Assembly: GCA_003246365.1 (NCBI GenBank)
Contig: QKAN01000190.1
Coordinates: 57,015 to 121,014 of the forward strand
Direction of reading: 5' to 3'
Source: Clostridia bacterium
GTDB taxonomy: Bacteria > Bacillota > Clostridia > Christensenellales > CAG-138
DNA: 64,000 nt
Part shown: positions 55,464 through 63,161 of the stretch, piece by piece
Layout of the letters: each line of letters begins with the position of its first letter
Numbering within the stretch: position 1 is the first letter of the stretch
The notes under the pieces: model-generated
Database searches by the model: none
What the model was told of the DNA's origin: nothing
The model's input: the letters and a program-made list of their open reading frames with translations, nothing else
Program-made: the position numbers and the translations under genes

Positions 55464-56606
55464 ATGAATTATGATGTTTCTATCGCGCGCTGCGAAAGTT
55501 ATGACCCGCAGGCGGTGAAAAACGCGCTGATCGCGGCGCTGGAACCAATCAACGGATTAGACTGGGTGACGCCCGGCATGAAAATTGCCGTCAAGGCAAA
55601 TCTGATGATGCAGGTGAAGCCGGAAAAGGCGGCGTCCGTGCATCCGCAGGTTGCCGTCGCGCTCTGCGAACTGCTGGTTGAACGCGGCGCGAACGTCGTG
55701 GTGGGGGACAGTCCGGGCGGGCCGTTTGCCGCGGGATATCTCGCTTCAATTTATTCCAGCACGGGTATGCGCGCGGTGACGCAGACAGGGGCCGCGCTAA
55801 ACGAGGACTTTTCCTATATCGAGGTGTCCAACCCGGACTCGGTTGCGGCAAAGGAATTTCAGATCACGAATTATCTGGTCGAGGCAGATGCGATCATCGA
55901 CCTGTGCAAGCTGAAAACGCACGGCCTGATGGCGTTCACTGGAGCCTGCAAAAATCTATTCGGCGCGATACCCGGCATGCGAAAGTCCGAATACCATTAC
56001 CGCTATCCGACGCACGAGTTGTTTTCCAATATGCTGGTGGATGTTTGCGAGTGGTGCAAGCCGCGCCTGTCGATTGCCGACGGCGTGCTCGCCATGGAAG
56101 GAAACGGCCCTTCCGGCGGAACCCCGCGCTTGATGGGTGCGATTATGGCATCATATAACCCGCATGCGCTCGACCTTGCAGCGGCGCACCTGATGAACAT
56201 GGGGATAGACGACGTGCCGACGCTCCGCGCGGCGTACGAAAGAGGTCTCATTCCGCAGGATGTTTCCGAACTAAACGCAATAGGCGATTTGGAGTCGTTC
56301 GTCATACCGGATTTTAAGCTGACGCCGAAGCATGATGTAAAGCTCTGGGGATCGAAAAATCCGGCAATCGCCAAAGTGCTGTCCATGCTCTTTGCCAGCA
56401 GCCCGCGAATTGATCTGAACCGCTGTGTCGGCTGCGGAGAATGCAAAACGGTTTGTCCGGCGCACGCAATCACAGTCAACGACCGCCGCGCAAAGATAGA
56501 TACCGCAAAATGCATTCGCTGTTTCTGCTGTCAGGAGTTTTGCCCCAAGGGAATCATCCGCGTGCATCGCCCGCTTCCGGCGCGGTTGATTGACAAGATG
56601 TCATAA
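55464..56606 (+). CDS. DUF362 protein with two [4Fe-4S] ferredoxin motifs
   Basis: 380 residues. The first 300 residues match DUF362 (VKANLMMQVKPEKAASVHPQ, VVVGDSPGGPF, LCKLKTHGLMAFTGACKNLFG, and a MEGNGPSGGTPR segment). The C-terminus has two clustered iron-sulfur motifs, CVGCGECKTVCPAH and CIRCFCCQEFCPKG. The family is uncharacterised but found in anaerobes and likely redox-active in the cytoplasm. I start at ATG 55464, where conserved sequence begins, rather than 55413; neither has a strong ribosome site. The spacer after the pseudouridine synthase contains a small TCACG-CTATGT-CGTGA hairpin. Confidence 0.9.
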   Translation: MNYDVSIARCESYDPQAVKNALIAALEPINGLDWVTPGMKIAVKANLMMQVKPEKAASVHPQVAVALCELLVERGANVVVGDSPGGPFAAGYLASIYSSTGMRAVTQTGAALNEDFSYIEVSNPDSVAAKEFQITNYLVEADAIIDLCKLKTHGLMAFTGACKNLFGAIPGMRKSEYHYRYPTHELFSNMLVDVCEWCKPRLSIADGVLAMEGNGPSGGTPRLMGAIMASYNPHALDLAAAHLMNMGIDDVPTLRAAYERGLIPQDVSELNAIGDLESFVIPDFKLTPKHDVKLWGSKNPAIAKVLSMLFASSPRIDLNRCVGCGECKTVCPAHAITVNDRRAKIDTAKCIRCFCCQEFCPKGIIRVHRPLPARLIDKMS

Positions 56607-56634
56607 GACTATATTTTGGCGTGTAACGCATTAG

Positions 56635-56662
56635 AAAAGAGGCTCGCGTATGCGAGCCTCTT
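56635..56662. terminator. Bidirectional terminator between DUF362 and the zinc-ribbon gene
   Basis: AAGAGGCTCGC-GTAT-GCGAGCCTCTT. The minus strand continues with TTTTCT, so it is strongest for the zinc-ribbon gene, whose stop codon it overlaps. Confidence 0.87.
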
Positions 56663-58217
56663 AGTCGTCATATAACCCGTATCCGCAATAAGGGCATCGA
56701 TCCCTTGCGGCGGAATATCTTCTGCCGCATTCGGGGCACTCGATGGAGTTTTTCTCGTTCAGGTGCCGCGGGTCGGGCACACGGGGCAGCCGTTGCGTCG
56801 GCCGCTGAATGCGCTCGGTGTCGCGCTTTGGCGGAAACGGATATCCGCAGTGCGGACAGATTTCCGTGCCAACGATCACCTCGTTGTCGCAGCGGGGGCA
56901 GAAGATGTATTCTTCCTCCACCTCAGGCTCAAAGAGCGATTCAACCCCTTGCATGGGCGGAAGCGGCGGCGGCAGGCGGTCATCGTCCGGATGATAACCA
57001 CAGTATGGACAAGTGGCGAGTCCGCCGGGAATCTTTTTGCCGCATTTTTCGCAGACCGGCTCCGGCTTGGGCGGCGGCATATTGGCGGCGGCTTCCGCGG
57101 CTTCGGCCTCTTCCTGACGCTTTCGTTCCGCTTCAATCTCCGCCTGTTCAATCGGGTCCCCGGGGTAATAGCCGCAATGCGGACAGGTGCTTAAAAACGG
57201 CGGCTTCTTTTTGTTGCAGCGCGGGCAGATATCCTTCGGCAGTTCCTGTCGCACGGGCGCGACGGGGGCTACGGGTTCCGGCTCTTCCTCAAAATCGTCA
57301 TACTCCGGTTCGTCCGCCCAGTCCTCGTCATACTCCGGATCATCGAGCGGAAGATCGTCTTCCTCGAACTCCTCATCCTCGTCAAACAGGCTCGGCGTGT
57401 CGAGGTCAAACCCGCAGCGCGGGCAGATTTCCGTTCCGGCGGGCAGTTTTTTGCCGCAGTCCGGGCATTCGATTCTGCCTTTGGGATCGGGCTTCTTCTT
57501 CGGTTTCAGCTTTTCCTTTACGGGCGGCGGCGCAACTTTCGGCATGGAGGCGACGAGTTCCGGCAGCTCCGCGCGGAGTTTGATCGCCTTGAGCAGTCCC
57601 GCTATGCCGAATAGGATGATTCCCGTGCGGAACATCAGCTCTCTTAACAGCTGGAACGACGTATAGCTTTTGCGCAGCACGAGCGCGACGATTAGCGTCG
57701 CGATGACGGAAAGTCCGGTGGAAGCAATGCCGGCGGCAAACAGCGGGTTGTCCGGCGGAATGTTTTGCTTGCGGTCGGAGAGCTGATAGATCACGCTCGG
57801 TACGACAATTGCCGTAATGAGCGTAACAAAATCCAGCAGATACACAAACTCGAAGAAGATGATCATCTCGACGAGGTAACTGATTGCGTTGACGACGCCC
57901 CAAATGACGAAGAGCGTGTTCAACAGCAGATAGAAGTTGCCTTTTTTCATGCGGAGCCGCTTCTGCCGGTTTTGCACCAACAGATAAAACGCAAATCCGA
58001 TGACGCCGATGATCAGCAGCGAGCCGACGATACCAAAGAACGTGAAGTTTTCCGGTGGCGCCTGACCGAGTTTATTGCGGCTGTATGCGTCCGAAAACAG
58101 CTGAAGCAACGTGAAGATGCGCGCAACCGTAAATAACAGCGCACCGTAAAAAACCGCCCCGCTGGTTAGATAGCTGGCGGATTGATAGCGCTTTTTTGTT
58201 TGTGCGCGCTGTTCCAT
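56661..58217 (-). CDS. Membrane protein with five paired zinc ribbons
   Basis: 518 residues. The N-terminal 230 residues contain about six membrane helices (SGAVFYGALLFTVARIFTLL, FFGIVGSLLIIGVIGFAFYL and others). The cytoplasmic C-terminal half has five double-CxxC zinc ribbons: CPDCGKKLPAGTEICPRCG, CPRCNKKKPPFLSTCPHCG, CEKCGKKIPGGLATCPYCG, CPRCDNEVIVGTEICPHCG and CPECGRRYSAARDRCPYCG, separated by acidic and Pro-rich linkers. Function unknown; such arrays may bind protein partners or nucleic acid. The ATG at 58217 has no Shine-Dalgarno, and the predicted promoter places the mRNA start at that same A, suggesting a leaderless message. The longer track ORF would cross the promoter. Confidence 0.82.
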   Translation of the reverse strand: MEQRAQTKKRYQSASYLTSGAVFYGALLFTVARIFTLLQLFSDAYSRNKLGQAPPENFTFFGIVGSLLIIGVIGFAFYLLVQNRQKRLRMKKGNFYLLLNTLFVIWGVVNAISYLVEMIIFFEFVYLLDFVTLITAIVVPSVIYQLSDRKQNIPPDNPLFAAGIASTGLSVIATLIVALVLRKSYTSFQLLRELMFRTGIILFGIAGLLKAIKLRAELPELVASMPKVAPPPVKEKLKPKKKPDPKGRIECPDCGKKLPAGTEICPRCGFDLDTPSLFDEDEEFEEDDLPLDDPEYDEDWADEPEYDDFEEEPEPVAPVAPVRQELPKDICPRCNKKKPPFLSTCPHCGYYPGDPIEQAEIEAERKRQEEAEAAEAAANMPPPKPEPVCEKCGKKIPGGLATCPYCGYHPDDDRLPPPLPPMQGVESLFEPEVEEEYIFCPRCDNEVIVGTEICPHCGYPFPPKRDTERIQRPTQRLPRVPDPRHLNEKNSIECPECGRRYSAARDRCPYCGYGLYDD

Positions 58218-58223
58218 AGGGGT

Positions 58224-58252
58224 ATGATAGCACAGCCCGCCTTGCCATGCAA
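58224..58252 (-). promoter_or_regulatory. Minus-strand promoter of the zinc-ribbon gene
   Basis: TTGCAT, 17 bases, TATCAT, with the -10 ending six bases before the ATG. Its -35 shares one base with the -35 of the divergent promoter. Confidence 0.7.
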
Positions 58253-58270
58253 CACGGCTGCGGGTATAAT
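58242..58270 (+). promoter_or_regulatory. Plus-strand promoter of the lipoprotein hydrolase gene
   Basis: TTGCCA, 17 bases, TATAAT; near-consensus. About 64 bases of leader lead to the start codon. Confidence 0.82.
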
Positions 58271-58340
58271 CAAATGTAGAATTGTCGCACTGTGGCAGGG
58301 CATGTTGGATCTGTTTGAAGCAAAAAAGGAGCGAAAAAAC

Positions 58341-59216
58341 ATGAACGCAAAACATCGTTGCCTGCTTGCGGGATGTCTGGCGGCCGTCATGTTGCTGGCA
58401 TCAGGCGGGTGCAAAAACACTTCCCAGGAAAACACGGAAGGAACAGCTGCCGAAAGCGCGCAGGAAACCGCGCAGGCGAGCATCACCGAAACCCCGACGA
58501 ACAGCCCGGAGGAAACTGCAATGGAAAAAACTGTCGAAACAATCACGTTTGAGGCTGCGGACGGCCTGCGTGTTACGGGCGACCTGTATCTTTGCGGAAA
58601 AGCGGACGCACCGTTTATCCTGCTGTTCCATCAGGCGAGATACAGCCGCGGAGAATATCTGGAAATTGCACCAAAACTGAACGATTTGGGCTATAACTGC
58701 CTCGCGATCGATCAGCGTTCCGGCGACAAGTGCAACGGCGTATCCAACCAGACAAGAGCGGCGGCAGATGCGCAGGGACTTTCCACCAATTATCCGGATG
58801 CGTATCCGGATTTGGAAGGTGCGCTCTCCTATATAATAGCGCAGTACGCTCCGAAAGAATTGATCGTATGGGGCAGCTCATACTCCTCGTCGCTGACGCT
58901 GATTCTGGCTTCCGAACACCCGCAAGAAATTCAAGCGGCGCTTGCGTTTTCGCCGGGCGAGTATTTCCAGTTCAACGGTCAGACCATAGCAGACTATGCC
59001 AAAGCGATCACGCAACCGGTGTTTATCACATCCGCCAAATCCGAGGAGTCTTCCTGGAGAAGCATTGCGGACGCAATCCCTTCTGAAGGATGCATGTTCT
59101 TTGTTCCGGAGGGGCAGGGTGTACACGGCTCCAGCGCACTGTTTGCATCGAACGCGAATTATATGGAATACTGGAACGCGGTGGAGACATTTCTCAGCTC
59201 GCTTTCCAAATTTTAA
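58341..59216 (+). CDS. Lipoprotein alpha/beta hydrolase (dienelactone hydrolase-like)
   Basis: 291 residues. The N-terminus is a lipoprotein signal (LAAVMLLASGGC, lipobox Cys at about residue 24), followed by a Ser/Thr/Glu-rich spacer and an alpha/beta hydrolase fold. The oxyanion region is FILLFHQARYSRGEY, the nucleophile elbow IVWGSSYSSS (G-x-S-x-S), and a candidate catalytic His in GQGVHGSSAL. It would act outside the membrane on an unknown ester or amide. Start ATG 58341 is behind AAAGGAG; the 53 extra residues of the track ORF are not coding. It is driven by a strong divergent promoter. Confidence 0.88.
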   Translation: MNAKHRCLLAGCLAAVMLLASGGCKNTSQENTEGTAAESAQETAQASITETPTNSPEETAMEKTVETITFEAADGLRVTGDLYLCGKADAPFILLFHQARYSRGEYLEIAPKLNDLGYNCLAIDQRSGDKCNGVSNQTRAAADAQGLSTNYPDAYPDLEGALSYIIAQYAPKELIVWGSSYSSSLTLILASEHPQEIQAALAFSPGEYFQFNGQTIADYAKAITQPVFITSAKSEESSWRSIADAIPSEGCMFFVPEGQGVHGSSALFASNANYMEYWNAVETFLSSLSKF

Positions 59217-59309
59217 AACCAACATTTGTTTAATATTGGAAACAACAATAGCTTGATCAAGAAATAGTATGCCGCAGAATTGCGGGAGATAAGAAAGAGG
59301 ACAGAACGA

Positions 59310-61040
59310 ATGGACACACAATCCGTTTTTGAAGCCTGGCTCAACGAACCGACGCTGGACGACGCAAGCCGCAAGGAACTCGCCGCCATAAAAAACGATC
59401 CGCAGGAGATTGAGGAGCGGTTTTACCGCGAGTTGGAGTTCGGCACGGCGGGACTCAGAGGAATCCTCGGCGCGGGCACCAACCGCATGAATGTGTATGT
59501 CGTGCGCAGGGCCACACAAGGGCTGAGTAACTATTTGCTCGGTTGCGAAGGCGCAAAAGAGTGCGGCGTCTGCATCGCGTATGATTCGCGTCATTTTTCG
59601 GCGGAGTTTGCAAAAGAGGTCGCTTGCGTACTCGCGGCAAACGGAATCAAGACCTATCTGTTTTCTACGCTGCACTCCGTGCCGCAGCTTTCGTTTGCGC
59701 TGCAGCACTTGGGCTGCATTGCGGGCGTTGTGATCACCGCATCTCACAATCCCAGCAAATACAACGGTTATAAGGTCTATTGGGCATATGGCGGACAAGC
59801 CGCGCCCGAACAGGCAGAGGCGATCTTTGAAGAAATTCAAAAAGTGCCGATGTTCTCGCCGAAGGTGATGGACTATGACAAAGCGGTATCATCCGGCGAA
59901 ATCAAGCTGGTTGGAAAAGAAGAGGACGAGGCGTATTATGCGGCGACGGAAAAGCTGCTGCTCGATCCGGTTCTCGTACGCCAGCGCGGCGGCGAACTGC
60001 CGATCGTGTATACGCCGCTGCATGGAACGGGCGCCGTACCGGTTCGGGAACTGCTCTCCCGCGTCGGGTTGACAAACGTGACCACCGTACCGGAGCAGAG
60101 CGCGCCGGACGGAAGCTTTCCAACCGTTACCGCGCCGAATCCCGAGGACCCCGGCGCATTTCGTCTCGCCATTGCGCTTGCGGAAGAAAAAGGTGCGCGC
60201 GTGTGCCTCGCAACAGATCCGGACGCAGATCGCCTGGGTGTTGCGGTCAAGACAAAGGACGGCAACTGGGCAACGCTCTCCGGTAACCAGATCGGCTGCA
60301 TTCTGCTTGAGCACATCCTTTCGTCGATGAGCAAGCAAAATCGTCTGCCGAAAAACGGCGTTGTCATCAAGAGCATTGTCTCTACGCGGCTGGCGGACGC
60401 AATTTGCGCGGCTTATGGCGTTAGCCTTGAAAACGTGCTGACCGGATTTCGGTTTATCGGCGAAAAAGTAGACGAATATCAATCCAGCGGCAAGAAGACG
60501 TTTCTCTTCGGCTTTGAGGAGAGTTTCGGTTTTCTTGCGGGCGGGCTGGCGCGAGATAAAGACGCGGTTTCTTCCGCGATGCTTGCGGCGGAGGCGTGCA
60601 TTTCCTATGCCGAGCGCGGCATGACGCTTTCCGACGCGCTGGATGAAATCTATGCGACATACGGTTTTTTCAGCGAGAGCGTTAAAAGCTATACGCTCGA
60701 AGGCAAAGAAGGCATGGAGAAAATCGCCGGTGCGATGGCGCGCCTTCGTGAAACGCCGCCGACGGAATTTGCCAACACAGCCGCGGTCACTTATGAAGAC
60801 TTTCTCTCGCGGCGCTGCCAAAACAACGACGGAACCAGTTGCGACATCTCGCTACCGACGTCGGATGTGCTGCGCTGGTTGCTGACGGACGAGAGCTGGA
60901 TTGTCATCCGCCCAAGCGGCACCGAACCGAAACTGAAGCTTTACATCGGCGCGCGGGCAAAGACAAAAGAACAGCTGGATGCAACGCTTACAGCTTTAGT
61001 CAAAGACGTAGATGCATTGTTGAAAGGGTATCTGGCGTAA
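59310..61040 (+). CDS. Phosphoglucomutase/phosphomannomutase
   Basis: 576-residue alpha-D-phosphohexomutase, length typical of the PgcA-type enzymes that make glucose-1-phosphate for UDP-glucose and cell-wall glycans. Motifs in order are EFGTAGLRGILGAGTNRMN, the phosphoserine loop ITASHNPSKYNGYKVYW, metal-binding ATDPDADRLGVA, sugar-binding GFEESFGFLAGG and phosphate-binding IRPSGTEPKLKLY. Start ATG 59310 follows AAGAGGACAG. A terminator is 15 bases downstream. The product would feed the glycosyltransferases of this region, as inference. Confidence 0.95.
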   Translation: MDTQSVFEAWLNEPTLDDASRKELAAIKNDPQEIEERFYRELEFGTAGLRGILGAGTNRMNVYVVRRATQGLSNYLLGCEGAKECGVCIAYDSRHFSAEFAKEVACVLAANGIKTYLFSTLHSVPQLSFALQHLGCIAGVVITASHNPSKYNGYKVYWAYGGQAAPEQAEAIFEEIQKVPMFSPKVMDYDKAVSSGEIKLVGKEEDEAYYAATEKLLLDPVLVRQRGGELPIVYTPLHGTGAVPVRELLSRVGLTNVTTVPEQSAPDGSFPTVTAPNPEDPGAFRLAIALAEEKGARVCLATDPDADRLGVAVKTKDGNWATLSGNQIGCILLEHILSSMSKQNRLPKNGVVIKSIVSTRLADAICAAYGVSLENVLTGFRFIGEKVDEYQSSGKKTFLFGFEESFGFLAGGLARDKDAVSSAMLAAEACISYAERGMTLSDALDEIYATYGFFSESVKSYTLEGKEGMEKIAGAMARLRETPPTEFANTAAVTYEDFLSRRCQNNDGTSCDISLPTSDVLRWLLTDESWIVIRPSGTEPKLKLYIGARAKTKEQLDATLTALVKDVDALLKGYLA

Positions 61041-61054
61041 TCGAAAACAACATA

Positions 61055-61084
61055 AAAAACAGCGGCAGCATGCCGCTGTTTTTC
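61055..61084 (+). terminator. Terminator after phosphoglucomutase
   Basis: AAAAACAGCGGCA-GCA-TGCCGCTGTTTTT. Confidence 0.93.
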
Positions 61085-61102
61085 GCTGAATTGCAAGTGA
61101 AC

Positions 61103-61154
61103 CCAACTCAACCAACGCTTGAGTCGACAAATCCGCCAACTCAAGCACTGCTTG
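61103..61154 (+). repeat. Pair of 19-base direct repeats, 33 bases apart
   Basis: CCAACTCAACCAACGCTTG (61103-61121) and CCAACTCAAGCACTGCTTG (61136-61154) differ at three positions. A period of 33 bases is about three helical turns. They lie upstream of a small ORF and an XRE regulator and could be operator sites. Confidence 0.6.
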
Positions 61155-61219
61155 CTGGTGTTAACCGGTGCCTTTTTGTATGCTGAACGCGTACCAAGCG
61201 AAAGGCGGTGACACACTGC

Positions 61220-61366
61220 ATGCGGATGCAAATTAAAAAAACATTATTTCATAAACGCACGCCGGAAGAACTGGAAAAAAGTTACCGGCGGATGCTCGCC
61301 GAACGCGAAATGAAAAATCGTTCGGAACACTGGTTTAGTCTGCGTTACGGCAGTCCAAAGAACTGA
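61220..61366 (+). CDS. Small ORF (48 residues) before the repeat-bearing XRE gene
   Basis: Too short for the ORF track. The reading frame encodes MRMQIKKTLFHKRTPEELEK and continues to a Tyr-Gly-Ser-Pro-Lys-Asn end; it is basic and probably helical. AAAGGCGGTG lies at ribosome-site distance, and its stop is 14 bases before the next start, with AAGGGAGAGG between. Family not recognised. It could be a real small protein cotranscribed with the regulator. Confidence 0.5.
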   Translation: MRMQIKKTLFHKRTPEELEKSYRRMLAEREMKNRSEHWFSLRYGSPKN

Positions 61367-61380
61367 AGGGAGAGGGATTC

Positions 61381-62469
61381 ATGTTTGACGCGGTAGAGAT
61401 CGGGCGGCGAATTTCGCGCCTGAGAAAAGAGAAGGATATGACCCAGCCCGCGCTGGCGGATTTGATGGGCGTGAGTTTTCAGGCGGTGAGCAACTGGGAA
61501 CGCGGCGCCTCTATGCCGGATATCGGCAAACTGCCGGAGCTGGCGGAGGCGCTTGGTGTGAGCGTTGACGAGCTGATCGGAAGCGGTCGAAGCGGCGAGC
61601 TCATCCGCAGTGTCATAGACGGCAACGAGGAAACGTTTGTAAAAAAAGAACGCATCACGCTATCGGAAGCGGGCGACGCTGCCCCGCTGCTCAAACCGAA
61701 ACAGGTGACGCGAATCGTAAAAGTCATAGAACAAGAGCAGGATGAGCAGGAAGAAGCGCAAGACGAAGAAGAGAAAAACGAGACCGAAGAAAAGCATCGT
61801 TTTAGATCGAAAAAGTCAGGTAAAATCAAGCTCGAAAGTCTTGTGAAAATTGCGCCGTTTTTAGACGAAGACCATTTGGACGATCTGGCAACCCGGCTTG
61901 CTTCCAATATCGGAATCGGAAAGCTCGCGGCAATTGCGCCGTTTGTTCGCGAGGAAACGCTGGGAAAACTGGCAATGTCGGCAATTGAGAACGGGGGGAA
62001 AGCGGGGGAACTCGCAGCAATCGCGCCGTTTCTCTTGGATGCAGATTTAGGAAAAATAGCAATTTATGTAATAAGCAACGGCGGATCGATGGGTGATCTT
62101 GCGGCGATTGCACCGTTTTTAGAGGAAGAAGACCTTGGAAAAATTGCGCAGGAAACGGTTAAAAAGAGCGGTTCGCTGGGCGAATTGCCCGCGATCGCAC
62201 CATTTTTAAAAGAGGACGATCTGGGAAGAATTGTAAACGCCTTTTTGCAGGACGGAGGCAGCGTTTCTCAGGTTGCGGCAATCGCGCCGTTTCTGGAAGA
62301 AGACGCGTTGGATGAAATTGTGAAAACCGCAATTCAAAAGGGTCAAAAAGTCGGCGATCTCAATTCGCTGTTTCCGTTTCTCTCGGGAGAAACGCTGCGC
62401 GTATTGGTGGAAGACGCATTAAAGCAAAATGATACCGGAAGTCTTTCCAAGATTTCAAAATTCTTATAA
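61381..62469 (+). CDS. XRE-family regulator with seven 29-residue IAPFL repeats
   Basis: 362 residues. The N-terminal helix-turn-helix (about 7-62) reads RISRLRKEKDMTQPALADLM then GVSFQAVSNWERGASMPD, a clear XRE domain. An acidic linker (EQEQDEQEEAQDEEEKNETE) follows. From residue 151 to the end come seven tandem units of about 29 residues with consensus G-x-L-x-A-I-A-P-F-L-x-E-x-x-L-x-x-I, each likely two helices forming a superhelix like HEAT or TPR arrays. The repeats could sense a ligand or partner; I do not know a characterised homologue. Start ATG 61381 is behind AAGGGAGAGG. Confidence 0.88.
   Translation: MFDAVEIGRRISRLRKEKDMTQPALADLMGVSFQAVSNWERGASMPDIGKLPELAEALGVSVDELIGSGRSGELIRSVIDGNEETFVKKERITLSEAGDAAPLLKPKQVTRIVKVIEQEQDEQEEAQDEEEKNETEEKHRFRSKKSGKIKLESLVKIAPFLDEDHLDDLATRLASNIGIGKLAAIAPFVREETLGKLAMSAIENGGKAGELAAIAPFLLDADLGKIAIYVISNGGSMGDLAAIAPFLEEEDLGKIAQETVKKSGSLGELPAIAPFLKEDDLGRIVNAFLQDGGSVSQVAAIAPFLEEDALDEIVKTAIQKGQKVGDLNSLFPFLSGETLRVLVEDALKQNDTGSLSKISKFL
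61831..62466 (+). repeat. Seven protein-level tandem repeats (IAPFL type)
   Basis: Each unit is 87 bases. The core IAPF[LV] is invariant in units 1-6, and unit 7 reads LFPFL. DNA identity between units is lower than peptide similarity, pointing to old duplications under selection. Confidence 0.85.
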
Positions 62470-62500
62470 CGAAAAAGAAGCATTAGGATAAAGAACTTTG

Positions 62501-62556
62501 TTGACAAGTTTTCTTGACACGATGTAGAATGGCATCGATGACAAGAAAACTTGTCA
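62501..62556 (+). promoter_or_regulatory. Promoter with twin operators for the DUF6442/XRE module
   Basis: TTGACA, 18 bases, TAGAAT is the promoter. Two dyads flank it: TGACAAG-TTTT-CTTGACA (62502-62519, over the -35) and TGACAAG-AAAA-CTTGTCA (62539-62556, just after the start site), centres 37 bases apart. Together they also form a 16-bp inverted repeat. A repressor dimer at each site would block transcription; the small XRE protein downstream is the natural candidate. Confidence 0.8.
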
Positions 62557-62578
62557 AATTTTATCTGTAGAGGGTCGT

Positions 62579-62884
62579 ATGAACAAAGAAGAAATCCTTG
62601 AGAAAGCAAGGGAAGAAAACAAAGATGAGCGGGAAGAGAGCGTTCGCGATCAATCCATCAAGTGGACATTTTTGACGATGGTTATACTGTCTGCCTTGTT
62701 TGCATATATCCGCGCAAGTCAGGGTCAAAGCATGATGGATTTGACGGTCGTGGTTTGTGGTTCGGTTTGCGTATCGTTTTCATATCGCTTTTTCAAGACG
62801 GGAAGACGCACATTTCTGATTCTGGGGATTGTACTGCTGCTGACGGCAATCCTTGCGCTGATACGGTTTTGTCTGGGATATTAA
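62579..62884 (+). CDS. DUF6442-like membrane protein
   Basis: 101 residues. The MNKEEILEKAREENKDERE N-terminus resembles DUF6442 proteins, followed by three hydrophobic segments (WTFLTMVILSALFAYI, MDLTVVVCGSVCVSFSY, FLILGIVLLLTAILALI). Function is unknown. It is the first gene after the twin operator and is followed, 11 bases after its stop, by a small XRE regulator, a common pair in Bacillota. It may be the regulated target or a sensor for the regulator. Confidence 0.8.
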   Translation: MNKEEILEKAREENKDEREESVRDQSIKWTFLTMVILSALFAYIRASQGQSMMDLTVVVCGSVCVSFSYRFFKTGRRTFLILGIVLLLTAILALIRFCLGY

Positions 62885-62895
62885 TTAAAACGCAT

Positions 62896-63105
62896 ATGAA
62901 AAACAAGCTGGAATTATTAAACCGCCTGAAAACAGCGCGCCAGAAAAAGAACATTTCTCAGGACGAGCTTGCGCGTCTTGCAGGCGTTTCGCGGCAAACA
63001 ATCAGTTCGATTGAAACAGGCCAGTTTAATCCCACCGCAAAACTCGCGCTTCTGCTGTGCATTGCGCTGGATGAAAAATTTGAAGATCTGTTTTACTTCG
63101 AATGA
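62896..63105 (+). CDS. Small XRE-family repressor
   Basis: 69 residues, essentially one helix-turn-helix domain: LKTARQKKNISQDELARLAG then VSRQTISSIETGQFNPTAKL, ending in EKFEDLFYFE as in the YozG/Cro-like regulators paired with membrane proteins. The ATG at 62896 is inside the longer 62662 track ORF, whose N-terminal part is a shadow of the DUF6442 gene. There is no obvious Shine-Dalgarno; translation may be coupled to the upstream gene. It probably represses its own operon at the twin dyads. Confidence 0.87.
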   Translation: MKNKLELLNRLKTARQKKNISQDELARLAGVSRQTISSIETGQFNPTAKLALLLCIALDEKFEDLFYFE

Positions 63106-63161
63106 TTTGCAGATGGGAAAGCAAAACAGAATTTAAATTGAATTGGTTGCTTAAAAAATGA

